From Ptiloglossa arizonensis (Eukaryota; Arthropoda; Insecta; Hymenoptera; Colletidae): a stretch of DNA of 64,000 bases. Position 1 is the stretch's first letter. Every line of letters starts with the position of its first letter. The stretch is from assembly GCF_051014685.1 (NCBI RefSeq), contig NW_027478527.1:682001-746000 (forward strand). Reading direction: 5' to 3'. The notes beneath the pieces were generated by a model. The model made no database searches. It was not told the DNA's origin and was given only the letters and a program-made list of their open reading frames with translations. The position numbers and the translations under genes are program-made. This document shows positions 38,601 through 52,004 of the stretch, piece after piece.

Positions 38601-38900
38601 CAGAATGGCCTAGGGAAAAAATACACATACCGTTGTAATCGGGTGAGTTTCTACTTTCAAATGCAATAGGTATTTTTGGGTTAGGTCAATCGGTTCGCGA
38701 CCTATGGGACTTTCAACCTAAGAAATTGTTGAGAAGACAACAAATTTTTCTCAATTCTGCTGCTCCAAACGCTTGACCAGAATGGCCTAGGGAGAAAATA
38801 CACATACCGTTGTAATCGGGCGAGTTTCTACTTTCAGATGCAATAGGAATTTTTGGGTTAGGTCAATCCGTTCGCGAGGTATGGGAGTTTGAAGCCAAGA
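35613..38900. repeat. Copy of 31.4-34.6 kb at about 4247-bp offset
   Basis: The order of subtype monomers from 31366 to about 34600 is repeated from about 35613 to 38900. The offset starts at 4247 bp and shrinks to about 4242 bp at the CGCGACCTATGG monomer (34443 and 38685). The shrinkage comes from single-base losses in this copy, in poly-A or poly-G runs near 36446, 36875, 36940, 37754, 37823 and 38253, set against one gained A near 38438. The left copy lacks these changes. They may be real young mutations or consensus errors in the assembly. Confidence 0.7.
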
Positions 38901-39289
38901 AATGGTAGAGAAGGCAAAAAATTTTTCACAATTCTGCTGCTCCAAACGCTTAACCAGAACGGCCTAGGGAAAAAATACACATACCGTTGTAATCGGGCGA
39001 GTTTCTACTTTCAGATGCAATAGGAATTTTTGGGTTAGGTCAATCCGTTCGCGAGGTATGGGAGTTTGAAGCCAAGAAATGGTAGAGAAGGCAAAAAATT
39101 TGTCACAATTCTGCTGCTCCAAACGCTTAACTAGAATGGCCTAGGGAAAAAATACACATACCGTTGTAATCGGGCGAGTTTCTACTTTCAGATGCAATAG
39201 GAATTTTTGGGTTAGGTCAATCCGTTCGCGAGATATGGGAGTTTGAAGCCAAGAAATGGTAGAGAAGGCAAAAAATTTTTCACAATTCT

Positions 39290-41415
39290 GCTGCTCGAAA
39301 TGCTTAACCAAAATGGCCTAGGGAAAAAATACACATACCGTTGTAATCGGGCGAGTTTCTACTTTTAGATGCAATAGGAATTTTTGGGTTAGGTCAATCC
39401 GTTCGCGAGATATGGGAGTTTGAAGCCAAGAAATGGTAGAGAAGGCAAAAAATTTTTCACAATTCTGCTGCTCGAAATGCTTAACCAGAATGGCCTAGGG
39501 AAAAAATACACATACCGTTGTAATCGGGCGAGTTTCTACTTTCAGATGCAATAGGAATTTTTGGGTTAGGTCATTCCGTTCGCGAGATATGGGAGTTTGA
39601 AGACAAGAAATGGTTGAGAAGGCAAAAAATTTTTCGCAATTCTGCTGCTCCAAACGCTTAACCAGAATGGCCTAAGGAAAAAATACACATACCGTTGTAA
39701 TCAGGCGAATTTCTACTTTCAGATGCAACAGGAATTTTTGGGTTAGGTCAATCGGTTCGCGACATATGGGATTTTCAACCTAAGAAATGGTTGAGAAGAC
39801 AACAAATTTTTTCGCAATTCTGCTGCTCCAAACGCTTAACCAGAATGGCCTAGGGAAAAAATACACATACCGTTGTAATCGGGCGAGTTTCTACTTTCAG
39901 ATGCAATAGGAATTTTTGGGTTAGGTCAATCAGTTCGCGAGGTATGGGAGTTTGAAGCCAAGAAATGGTAAAGAAGGCAAAAAATTTTTCACAATTCTGC
40001 TGCTCCAAACGCTTAACCAGAATGGCCTAGGGAAAAAATACACATACCGTTTTAATCGGGCGAGTTTCTACTTTCAGATGCATTAGGAATTTTTGGGTTA
40101 GGTCAATCCGTTCGCGAGATATGGGAGTTTGAAGCCAAGAAATGGTAGAGAAGGCAAAAAATTTTTCACAATTCTGCTGCTCCAAACGCTTAACCAGAAT
40201 GGCCTAGGGAAAAAATACACATACTGTTGTAATCGGGCGAGTTTCTACTTTCAGATGCAATAGGAATTTTTGGGTTAGGTCAATCCGTTCGCGCGATATG
40301 GGAGTTTGAAGCCAAGAAATGGTAGAGAAGGCAAAAAATTTTTCACAATTCTGCTGCTCGAAATGCTTAACCAAAATGGCCTAGGGAAAAAATACACATA
40401 CCGTTGTAATCGGGCGAGATTCTACTTTTAGATGCAATAGGAATTTTTGGGTTAGGTCAATCCGTTCGCGAGATATGGGAGTTTGAAGCCAAGAAATGGT
40501 AGAGAAGGCAAAAAATTTTTCACAATTCTGCTGCTCGAAATGCTTAACCAGAATGGCCTAGGGAAAAAATACACATACCGTTGTAATCGGGCGAGTTTCT
40601 ACTTTCAGATGCAATAGGAATTTTTGGGTTAGGTCATTCCGTTCGCGAGATATGGGAGTTTGAAGACAAGAAATGGTTGAGAAGGCAAAAAATTTTTCGC
40701 AATTCTGCTGCTCCAAACGCTTAACCAGAATGGCCTAAGGAAAAAATACACATACCGTTGTAATCAGGCGAATTTCTACTTTCAGATGCAACAGGAATTT
40801 TTGGGTTAGGTCAATCGGTTCGCGACATATGGGATTTTCAACCTAAGAAATGGTTGAGAAGACAACAAATTTTTCGCAATTCTGCTGCTCCAAACGCTTA
40901 ACCAGAATGGCCTAGGGAAAAAATACACATACCGTTGTAATCGGGCGAGTTTCTACTTTCAGATGCAATAGGAATTTTTGGGTTAGGTCAATCAGTTCGC
41001 GAGGTATGGGAGTTTGAAGCCAAGAAATGGTAAAGAAGGCAAAAAATTTTTCACAATTCTGCTGCTCCAAACGCTTAACCAGAATGGCCTAGGGAAAAAA
41101 TACACATACCGTTTTAATCGGGCGAGTTTCTACTTTCAGATGCAATAGGAATTTTTGGGTTAGGTCAATCCGTTCGCGAGATATGGGAGTTTGAAGCCAA
41201 GAAATGGTAGAGAAGGCAAAAAATTTTTCACAATTCTGCTGCTCCAAACGCTTAACCAGAATGGCCTAGGGAAAAAATACACATACTGTTGTAATCGGGC
41301 GAGTTTCTACTTTCAGATGCAATAGGAATTTTTGGGTTAGGTCAATCCGTTCGCGAGGTATGGGAGTTTGAAGCCAAGAAATGGTAGAGAAGGCAAAAAA
41401 TTTGTCACAATTCTG
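39290..41415. repeat. 6-mer duplication, about 1062 bp, two copies
   Basis: Private variants recur about 1063 bp apart: AACCAAAATGGCC (near 39306 and 40369), TACTTTTAGATGC (near 39361 and 40424), GTAATCAGGCG (near 39697 and 40760), GGTAAAGAAGG (near 39967 and 41030) and CCGTTTTAATC (near 40047 and 41110). The extra base over 6 x 177 is one T in the ATTTTTTCGC run near 39808. This six-monomer unit is different in composition from the six-monomer unit at 11-19 kb. Confidence 0.8.
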
Positions 41416-42489
41416 CTGCTCCAAACGCTTAACCAGAGTGGCCTAGGGAAAAAATACACATACCGTTGTAATCGGGCGACTTTCTACTTTCAGATGCAAT
41501 AGGAATTTTTGGGTTAGGTCAATCCGTTCGCGAGATATGGGAGTTTGAAGCCACGAAATGGTAGAGAAGGCAAAAAATTTTTCACAATTCTGCTGCTCGA
41601 AATGCTTAACCAGAATGGCCTAGGGAAAAAATACACATACCGTTGTAATCGGGCGAGTTTCTACTTTCAGATGCAATAGGAATTTTTGGGTTTGTTCAAT
41701 CCGTCCGCGAGATATGGGACTTTGAAGCTAAGAAATGGTTGTCAAGACAACAAATTTTTCGCACTTCTGCTGCTCCAATCGCTTAACCAGAATGGCCTAG
41801 GGGAAAAATACACGTACCCTTGTAATCGGGCGAGGTTCTACTTTCAAGTGCAATAGGAATTTTTGGGTTAGGTCATTCCGTTCGCGAGATATGGGAGTTT
41901 GAAGATAAGAAATGGTTGAGAAGACAAAAAAATTTTTCGCAATTCTGCTGCTCCAAACGCTTAACCAGAATGGCCTAAGGAAAAAATTGACATACCGTTG
42001 TAATCGGGCGAGTTTCTACTTTCAGATGCAATAGGAATTTTTGGGTTAGGTCATTCCGTTCGCGAGATATGGGAGTTTGAAGACAAGAAATGGTTGAGAA
42101 GGCAAAAAATTTTTCGCAATTCTGCTGCTCCAAACGCTTAACCAGAATGGCCTAAGGAAAAAATACACATACCGTTGTAATCGGGCGAATTTCTACTTTC
42201 AGATGCAACAGGAATTTTTGGGTTAGGTCAATCGGTTCGCGACATATGGGATTTTCAACCTAAGAAATGGTTGAGAAGACAACAAATTTTTCGCAATTCT
42301 GCTGCTCCAAACGCTTAACCAGAATGGCCTAGGGAAAAAATACACATACCGTTGTAATCGGGCGAGTTTCTACTTTCAGATGCAATAGGAATTTTTGGGT
42401 TAGGTCAATCCGTTAGCGAGGTATGGGAGTTTGAAGCCAAGAAATGGTAGAGAAGGCAAAACATTTTTCACAATTCTGCTGCTCCAAAC

Positions 42490-42850
42490 GCTTAACCAGA
42501 ATGGCCTAGGGAAAAAATACACATACCGTTGTAATCGAGCGAGTTTCTACTTTCAGATGCAATAGGAATTTTTGGGTTAGGTCATTCCGTTGGCGAGATA
42601 TGGGAGTTTGAAGACAAGAAATGGTTGAGAAGGCAAAAAATTTTTCACAATTCTGCTGCTCCAAACGCTTAACCAGAATGGCCTAGGGAAAAAATACACA
42701 TACCGTTGTAATCGAGCGAGTTTCTACTTTCAGATGCAATAGGAATTTTTGGGTTAGGTCATTCCGTTGGCGAGATATGGGAGTTTGAAGACAAGAAATG
42801 GTTGAGAAGGCAAAAAATTTTTCGCAATTCTGCTGCTCCAAACGCTTAAC
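42490..42850. repeat. Tandem pair of the TTGGCG monomer lineage
   Basis: Two adjacent monomers both carry GTAATCGAGCGAG and GTCATTCCGTTGGCGAG (GTC at 42581 and 42758, 177 bp apart). Further copies of this lineage occur at 44882, 49127 and 58331. In each, both CENP-B-like sites lose a core base: CGGG becomes CGAG in one and TTCG becomes TTGG in the other. The TCGCGA palindrome is lost as well. Confidence 0.75.
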
Positions 42851-45810
42851 CAGAATGGCCTAAGGAAAAAATACACATACCGTTGTAATCGGGCGAATTT
42901 CTACATTCAGATGCAACAGGAATTTTTGGGTTAGGTCAATCCGTTCGCGAGATATGGGAGTTTAAAGCCAAGAAATGGTTGAGAAGGCAAAAAATTTTTC
43001 GCAATTCTGCTGCTCCAAACGCTTAACCAGAATGGCCTAGGGAAAAAATACACATACCGTTGTAATTGGGCGAGTTTCTACTTTCAGATGCAATAGGACT
43101 TTTTGGGTTATGACAATCCGTTCGCGAGATATGGGAGTTTGAAGCCAAGAAATGGTAGAGAAGGCAAAAAATTTTTCACAATTCTGCTGTTCCAAACGTT
43201 TAACCAGAATGGCCTAGGGAAAAAATACACGTACCGCTGTAATCGGGCGAGTTTCTACTTTCAGATGCAATAGGAATTTTTGGGTTAGGTCAATCCGTTC
43301 GCGAGATATGGGAGTTTGAAGCCAAGAAATGGTAGAGAAGGCAAAAAATTATTCACAATTCTGCTGCTCGAAATGCTTAACCAGAATGGCCTAGGGGAAA
43401 AATACACATACCGTTGTAATCGGGCGAGTTTCTACTTTCAGATGCAATAGGAATTTTTGTGTTAGGTCATTCCGTTCGCGAGATATGGAAGTTTGAAGAC
43501 AAGAAATGGTTGAGAAGGCAAAAAATTTTTCGCAATTCTGCTGCTCCAAACGCTTAACCAGAATGGCCTAAGGAAAAAATACACATACCGTTGTAATCGG
43601 GCGAATTTCTACTTTCAGATGCAACAGGAATTTTTGGGTTAGGTCAATCGGTTCGCGACATATGGGATTTTCAACCTAAGAAATGGTTGAGAGGACAACA
43701 AATTTTTCTCAATTCTGCTGCTCCAAACGCTTGACCAGAATGGCCTAGGGAGAAAATACACATACCGTTGTAATCGGGCGAGTTTCTACTTTCAGATGCA
43801 ATAGGAATTTTTGGGTTAGGTCAATCCGTTCGCGAGGTATGGGAGTTTGAAGCCAAGAAATGGTAGAGAAGGCAAAAAATTTTTCACAATTCTGCTGCTC
43901 CAAACGCTTAACCAGAATGGCCTAGGGAAAAAATACACATACCGTTGTAATCGGGCGAGTTTCTACTTTCAGATGCAATAGGAATTTTTGGGTTAGGTCA
44001 ATCCGTTCGCGAGGTATGGGAGTTTGAAGCCAAGAAATGGTAGAGAAGGCAAAAAATTTTTCACAATTCTGCTGCTCCAAACGCTTAACCAGAATGGCCT
44101 AGGGAAAAAATTGACATACCGTTGTAATCGGGCGAGTTTCTACTTTCAGATGCAATAGGAATTTTTGGGTTAGGTCATTCCGTTCGCGAGATATGGGAGT
44201 TTGAAGACAAGAAATGGTTGAGAAGGCAAAAAATTTTTCGCAATTCTGCTGCTCCAAACGCTTAACCAGAATGGCCAAAGGAAAAAATACACATACCGTT
44301 GTAATCGGGCGAATTTCTACTTTCAGATGCAACAGGAATTTTTGGGTTAGGTCAATCGGTTCGCGACATATGGGATTTTCAACCTAAGAAATGGTTGAGA
44401 AGACAACAAATTTTTCGCAATTCTGCTGCTCCAAACGCTTAACCAGAATGGCCTAGGGAAAAAATACACATACCGTTGTAATCGGGCGAGTTTCTACTTT
44501 CAGATGCAATAGGAATTTTTGGGTTAGGTCAATCCGTTCGCGAGGTATGGGAGTTTGAAGCCAAGAAATGGTAGAGAAGGCAAAAAATTTTTCACAATTC
44601 TGCTGCTCCAAACGCTTAACCAGAATGGCCTAGGGAAAAAATACACATACCGTTGTAATCGGGCGAGTTTCTACTTTCAGATGCAATAGGAATTTTTGGG
44701 TTAGGTCAATCCGTTCGCGAGATATGGGAGTTTGAAGCCAAGAAATGGTAGAGAAGGCAAAAAATTTTTCACAATTCTGCTGCTCCAAACGCTTAACCAG
44801 AATGGCCTAGGGAAAAAATACACATACCGTTGTAATCGAGCGAGTTTCTACTTTCAGATGCAATAGGAATTTTTGGGTTAGGTCATTCCGTTGGCGAGAT
44901 ATGGGAGTTTGAAGACAAGAAATGGTTGAGAAGGCAAAAAATTTTTCGCAATTCTGCTGCTCCAAACGCTTAACCAGAATGGCCTAAGGAAAAAATACAC
45001 ATACCGTTGTAATCGGGCGAATTTCTACATTCAGATGCAACAGGAATTTTTTGGGTTAGGTCAATCCGTTCGCGAGATATGGGAGTTTGAAGCCAAGAAA
45101 TGGTTGAGAAGGCAAAAAATTTTTCGCAATTCTGCTGCTCCAAACGCTTAACCAGAATGGCCTAGGGAAAAAATACACATACCGTTGTAATTGGGCGAGT
45201 TTCTACTTTCAGATGCAATAGGACTTTTTGGGTTATGACAATCCGTTCGCGAGATATGGGAGTTTGAAGCCAAGAAATGGTAGAGAAGGCAAAAAATTTT
45301 TCACAATTCTGCTGTTCCAAACGTTTAACCAGAATGGCCTAGGGAAAAAATACACGTACCGCTGTAATCGGGCGAGTTTCTACTTTCAGATGCAATAGGA
45401 ATTTTTGGGTTAGGTCAATCCGTTCGCGAGATATGGGAGTTTGAAGCCAAGAAATGGTAGAGAAGGCAAAAAATTATTCACAATTCTGCTGCTCGAAATG
45501 CTTAACCAGAATGGCCTAGGGAAAAATACACATACCGTTGTAATCGGGCGAGTTTCTACTTTCAGATGCAATAGGAATTTTTGTGTTAGGTCATTCCGTT
45601 CGCGAGATATGGGAGTTTGAAGACAAGAAATGGTTGAGAAGGCAAAAAATTTTTCGCAATTCTGCTGCTCCAAACGCTTAACCAGAGTGGCCTAGGGAAA
45701 AAATACACATACCGTTGTAATCGGGCGAGTTTCTACTTTCAGATGCAACAGGAATTTTTGGGTTAGGTCAATCGGTTCGCGACATATGGGATTTTCAACC
45801 TAAGAAATGT
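42660..45810. repeat. Duplication at 2124-bp offset (12 monomers)
   Basis: About six monomers at 42660-43690 recur at about 44784-45815. Markers are the TTGGCG monomer (42758 and 44882), GGACTTTTTGGGTTATGACA (about 43096 and 45221), CTGTTCCAAACG and the TTTTTGTGTTAGG monomer. The right-hand copy has a gained T near 45054 and lost bases near 45529 and 45809. A related run with GGGTTGTGACA is at about 58330-59220. Confidence 0.7.
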
Positions 45811-46199
45811 TGAGAAGACAACAAATTTTTCGCAATTCTGCTGCTCCAAACGCTTAACCAGAATGCCTAGGAAAAAAATACACATACCGTTGTAATCGGG
45901 CGAGTTTCTACTTTCAGATGCAATAGGAATTTTTGGGTTAGGTCAATCCGTTCGCGAGGTATGGGAGTTTGAAGCCAAGAAATGGTAGAGAAGGCAAAAA
46001 ATTTTTCACAATTCTGCTGTTCCAAACGTTTAACCAGAATGGCCTAGGGAAAAAATACACGTACCGCTGTAATCGGGCGAGTTTCTACTTTCAGATGCAA
46101 TAGGAATTTTTGGGTTAGGTCAATCCGTTCGCGAGATATGGGAGTTTGAAGCCAAGAAATGGTAGAGAAGGCAAAAATTATTCACAATTCTGCTGCTCG

Positions 46200-49100
46200 A
46201 AATGCTTAACCAGAATGGCCTAGGGGAAAAATACACATACCGTTGTAATCGGGCGAGTTTCTACTTTCAGATGCAATAGGAATTTTTGTGTTAGGTCATT
46301 CCGTTCGCGAGATATGGGAGTTTGAAGACAAGAAATGGTTGAGAAGGCAAAAAATTTTTCGCAATTCTGCTGCTCCAAACGCTTAACCAGAATGGCCTAG
46401 GGAAAAAATACACATACCGTTGTAATCGGGCGAGTTTCTACTTTCAGATGCAACAGGAATTTTTGGGTTAAGTCAATCGGTTCGCGACATATGGGATTTT
46501 CAACCTAAGAAATGGTTGAGAAGACAACAAATTTTTCGCAATTCTGCTGCTCCAAACGCTTAACCAGAATGGCCTAAGGAAAAAATACACATACCGTTGT
46601 AATCGGGCGAATTTCTACATTCAGATGCAACAGGAATTTTTGGGTTAGGTCAATCCGTTCGCGAGATATGGGAGTTTGAAGCCAAGAAATGGTTGAGAAG
46701 GCAAAAAATTTTTCGCAATTCTGCTGCTCCAAACGCTTAACCAGAATGGCCTAGGGAAAAAATACACATACCGTTGTAATTGGGCGAGTTTCTACTTTCA
46801 GATGCAATAGGACTTTTTGGGTTATGTCAATCCGTTCGCGAGATATGGGAGTTTGAAGCCAAGAAATGGTAGAGAAGGCAAAAAATTTTTCACAATTCTG
46901 CTGCTCCAAACGTTTAACCAGAATGGCCTAGGGAAAAAATACACGTACCGCTGTAATCGGGCGAGTTTCTACTTTCAGATGCAATAGGAATTTTTGGGTT
47001 AGGTCAATCCGTTCGCGAGATATGGGAGTTTGAAGCCAAGAAATGGTAGCGAAGGCAAAAAATTATTCACAATTCTGCTGCTCGAAATGCTTAACCAGAA
47101 TGGCCTAGGGAAAGAATACACATACCGTTGTAATCGGGCGAGTTTCTACTTTCAGATGCAATAGGAATTTTTGGGTTAGGTCATTCCGTTCGCGAGATAT
47201 GGGAGTTTGAAGACAAGAAATGGTTGAGAAGGCAAAAAATTTTTCGCAATTCTGCTGCTCCAAACGCTTAACCAGAATGGCCTAAGGAAAAAATACACAT
47301 ACCGTTGTAATCGGGCGAATTTCTACTTTCAGATGCAACAGGAATTTTTGGGTTAGGTCAATCGGTTCGCGACATATGGGATTTTCAACCTAAGAAATGG
47401 TTGAGAAGACAACAAATTTTTCGCAATTCTGCTGCTCCAAACGCTTAACCAGAATGGCCTAGGGAAAAAATACACATACCGTTGTAATCGGGCGAGTTTC
47501 TACTTTCAGATGCAATAGGAATTTTTGGGTTAGGTCAATCCGTTCGCGAGGTATGGGAGTTTGAAGCCAAGAAATGGTAGAGAAGGCAAAAAATTTTTCA
47601 CAATTCTGCTGCTCCAAACGCTTAACCAGAATGGCCTAGGGAAAAAATTGACATACCGTTGTAATCGGGCGAGTTTCTACTTTCAGATGCAATAGGAATT
47701 TTTGGGTTAGGTCATTCCGTTCGCGAGATATGGGAGTTTGAAGACAAGAAATGGTTGAGAAGGCAAAAAATTTTTCGCAATTCTGCTGCTCCAAACGCTT
47801 AACCAGAATGGACTAAGGAAAAAATACACATACCGTTGTAATCGGGCGAATTTCTACTTTCAGATGCAACAGGAATTTTTCGGTTAGGTCAATCGGTTCG
47901 CGACATATGGGATTTTCAACCTAAGAAATGGTTGAGCAGACAACAAATTTTTCTCAATTCTGCTGCTCCAAACGCTTGACCAGAATGGCCTAGTGAGAAA
48001 ATACACATACCGTTGTAATCGGGCGAGTTTCTACTTTCAGATGCAATAGGAATTTTTGGGTTAGGTCAATCCGTTCGCGAGGTATGGGAGTTTGAAGCCA
48101 AGAAATGGTAGAGAAGGCAAAAAATTTTTCACAATTCTGCTGCTCCAAACGCTTAACCAGAATGGCCTAGGGAAAAAATACACATACCGTTGTAATCGGG
48201 CGAGTTTCTACTTTCAGATGCAATAGGAATTTTTGGGTTAGGTCAATCCGTTCGCGAGGTATGGGAGTTTGAAGCCAAGAAATGGTAGAGAAGGCAAAAA
48301 ATTTTTCACAATTCTGCTGCTCCAAACGCTTAACCAGAATGGCCTAGGGAAAAAATTGACATACCGTTGTAATCGGGCGAGTTTCTACTTTCAGATGCAA
48401 TAGGAATTTTTGGGTTAGGTCATTCCGTTCGCGAGATATGGGAGTTTGAAGACAAGAAATGGTTGAGAAGGCAAAAAATTTTTCGCAATTCTGCTGCTCC
48501 AAACGCTTAACCAGAATGGCCTAAGGAAAAAATACACATACCGTTGTAATCGGGCGAATTTCTACTTTCAGGTGCAACAGGAATTTTTGGGTTAGGTCAA
48601 TCGGTTCGCGACATATGGGATTTTCAACCTAAGAAATGGTTGAGAAGACAACAAATTTTTCGCAATTCTCCTGCTCCAAACGCTTAACCAGAATGGCCTA
48701 GGGAAAAAATACACATACCGTTGTAATCGGGCGAGTTTCTACTTTCAGATGCAATAGGAATTTTTGGGTTAGGTCAATCCGTTCGCGAGGTATGGGAGTT
48801 TGAAGCCAAGAAATGGTAGAGAAGGCAAAAAATTTTTCACAATTCTGCTGCTCCAAACCCTTAACCAGAATGGCCTAGGGAAAAAATACACATACCGTTG
48901 TAATCGGGCGAGTTTCTACTTTCAGATGCAATAGGAATTTTTGGGTTAGGTCAATCCGTTCGCGAGATATGGGAGTTTGAAGCCAAGAAATGGTAGAGAA
49001 GGCAAAAAATTTTTCACAATTCTGCTGCTCCAAACGCTTAACCAGAATGGCCTAGGGAAAAAATACACATACCGTTGTAATCGAGCGAGTTTCTACTTTC

Positions 49101-49900
49101 AGATGCAATAGGAATTTTTGGGTTAGGTCATTCCGTTGGCGAGATATGGGAGTTTGAAGACAAGAAATGGTTGAGAAGGCAAAAAATTTTTCGCAATTCT
49201 GCTGCTCCAAACGCTTAACCAGAATGGCCTAGGGAAAAAATACACGTACCGCTGTAATCGGGCGAGTTTCTACTTTCAGATGCAATAGGAATTTTTGGGT
49301 TAGGTCAATCCGTTCGCGAGATATGGGAGTTTGAAGCCAAGAAATGGTAGAGAAGGCAAAAAATTATTCACAATTCTGCTGCTCGAAATGCTTAACCAGA
49401 ATGGCCTAGGGGAAAAATACACATACCGTAGTAATCGGGCGAGTTTCTACTTTCAGATGCAATAGGAATTTTTGTGTTAGGTCATTCCGTTCGCGAGATA
49501 TGGGAGTTTGAAGACAAGAAATGGTTGAGAAGGCAAAAAATTTTTCACAATTCTGCTGTTCCAAACGTTTAACCAGAATGGCCTAGGGAAAAAATACACG
49601 TACCGCTGTAATCGGGCGAGTTTCTACTTTCAGATGCAATAGGAATTTTTGGGTTAGGTCAATCCGTTCGCGAGATATGGGAGTTTGAAGCCAAGAAATG
49701 GTAGAGAAGGCAAAAAATTATTCACAATTCTGCTGCTCGAAATGCTTAACCAGAATGGCCTAGGGGAAAAATACACATACCGTTGTAATCGGGCGAGTTT
49801 CTACTTTCAGATGCAATAGGAATTTTTGTGTTAGGTCATTCCGTTCGCGAGATATGGGAGTTTGAAGACAAGAAATGGTTGAGAAGGCAAAAAATTTTTC
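46200..49900. repeat. Shuffled P-D-G phrases without a long clean higher-order repeat
   Basis: This stretch contains D monomers at 46472, 47357, 47888 and 48596, spaced 5, 3 and 4 monomers apart. They are joined by AAAATTGACATACC monomers (near 47646 and 48354) and by the GCTGTTCCAAACGTTTAACC and TTTTTGTGTTAGG pair (near 49555-49830). The same building blocks occur at 43-46 kb and 53-54 kb in different combinations. I did not find a single long offset that explains the stretch. Confidence 0.55.
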
Positions 49901-51750
49901 GCAATTGTGCTGCCCCAAACGCTTAACCAGAATGGCCTAAGGAAAAAATACACATACCGTTGTAATCGGGCGAATTTCTACTTTCAGATGCAACAGGAAT
50001 TTTTGGGTTAGGTCAATCGGTTCGCGACATATGGGATTTTCAACCTAAGAAATGGTTGAGAAGACAACAAATTTTTCGCAATTCTGCTGCTCCAAACGCT
50101 TAACCAGAATGGCCTAGGGAAAAAATACACATACCGTTGTAATCGGGCGAGTTTCTACTTTCAGATGCAATAGGAATTTTTGGGTTAGGTCAATCCGTTC
50201 GCGAGGTATGGGAGTTTGAAGCCAAGAAATGGTAGAGAAGGCAAAAAATTTTTCACAATTCTGCTGCTCCAAACGCTTAACCAGAATGGCCTAGGGAAAA
50301 AATACACATACCGTTGTAATCGGGCGAGTTTCTACTTTCAGATGCAATAGGAATTTTTGGGTTAGGTCAATCCGTTCGCGAGATATGGGAGTTTGAATCC
50401 AAGAAATGGTAGAGAAGGCAAAAAATTTTTCACAATTCTGCTGCTCCAAACGCTAAACCAGAATGGCCTAAGGAAAAAATACACATACCGTTGTAATCGG
50501 GCGAATTTCTACATTCAGATGCAACAGGAATTTTTGGGTTAGGTCAATCCGTTCGCGAGATATGGGAGTTTGAAGCCAAGAAATGGTTGAGAAGGCAAAA
50601 AATTTTTCGCAATTCTGCTGCTCCAAACGCTTAACCAGAATGGCCTAGGGAAAAAATACACATACCGTTGTAATTGGGCGAGTTTCTACTTTCAGATGCA
50701 ATAGGAATTTTTGGGTTAGGTCAATCCGTTCGCGAGATATGGGAGTTTGAAGCCAAGAAATGGTAGAGAAGGCAAAAAATTATTCACAATTCTGCTGCTC
50801 GAAATGCTTAACCAGAATGGCCTAGGGAAAAAATACACATACCGTTGTAATCGGGCGAGTTTCTACTTTCAGATGCAATAGGAATTTTTGGGTTAGGTCA
50901 TTCCGTTCGCGAGATATGGGAGTTTGAAGACAAGAAATGGTTGAGAAGGCAAAAAATTTTTCGCAATTCTGCTGCTCCAAACGCTTAACCAGAATGGCCT
51001 AAGGAAAAAATACACATACCGTTGTAATCGGGCGAATTTCTACTTTCAGATGCAACAGGAATTTTTGGGTTAGGTCAATCGGTTCGCGACATATGGGATT
51101 TTCAACCTAAGAAATGGTTGAGAAGACAACAAATTTTTCGCAATTCTGCTGCTCCAAACGCTTAACCAGAATGGCCTAGGGAAAAAATACACATACCGTT
51201 GTAATCGGGCGAGTTTCTACTTTCAGATGCAATAGGAATTTTTGGGTTAGGTCAATCCGTTCGCGAGGTATGGGAGTTTGAAGCCAAGAAATGGTAGAGA
51301 AGGCAAAAAATTTTTCACAATTCTGCTGCTCCAAACGCTTAACCAGAATGGCCTAGGGAAAAAATACACATACCGTTGTAATCGGGCGAGTTTCTACTTT
51401 CAGATGCAATAGGAATTTTTGGGTTAGGTCAATCCGTTCGCGAGATATGGGAGTTTGAAGCCAAGAAATGGTAGAGAAGGCAAAAAATTTTTCACAATTC
51501 TGCTGCTCCAAACGCTAAACCAGAATGGCCTAAGGAAAAAATACACATACCGTTGTAATCGGGCGAATTTCTACATTCAGATGCAACAGGAATTTTTGGG
51601 TTAGGTCAATCCGTTCGCGAGATATGGGAGTTTGAAGCCAAGAAATGGTTGAGAAGGCAAAAAATTTTTCGCAATTCTGCTGCTCCAAACGCTTAACCAG
51701 AATGGCCTAGGGAAAAAATACAAATACCGTTGTAATTGGGCGAGTTTCTA
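49900..51750. repeat. 6-mer duplication, 1062 bp
   Basis: The run 49900-50690 recurs at 50962-51750. D monomers lie at 50012 and 51074, and the CGCTAAACC variant at 50452 and 51514, both 1062 bp apart. The right-hand copy then continues into the GCAATTGGACTTTTTGGG monomer that the left one lacks. Confidence 0.65.
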
Positions 51751-52004
51751 CTTTCAGATGCAATTGGACTTTTTGGGTTATGTCAATCCGTTCGCGAGAT
51801 ATGGGAGTTTGAAGCCAAGAAATGGTAGAGAAGGCAAAAAATTTTTCACAATTCTGCTGCTCCAAACGTTTAACCAGAATGGCCTAGGGAAAAAATACAC
51901 GTACCGCTGTAATCGGGCGAGTTTCTACTTTCAGATGCAATAGGAATTTTTGGGTTAGGTCAATCCGTTCGCGAGATATGGGAGTTTGAAGCCAAGAAAT
52001 GGTA

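Noticed and set aside
44105..44125. TTGACA in AAAATTGACATACC (44110 and similar near 47648, 52602) as a bacterial -35 promoter box
   Set aside because: It is one of several satellite variants of ATACACATACC, has no paired -10 element or downstream gene, and the context is eukaryotic satellite.
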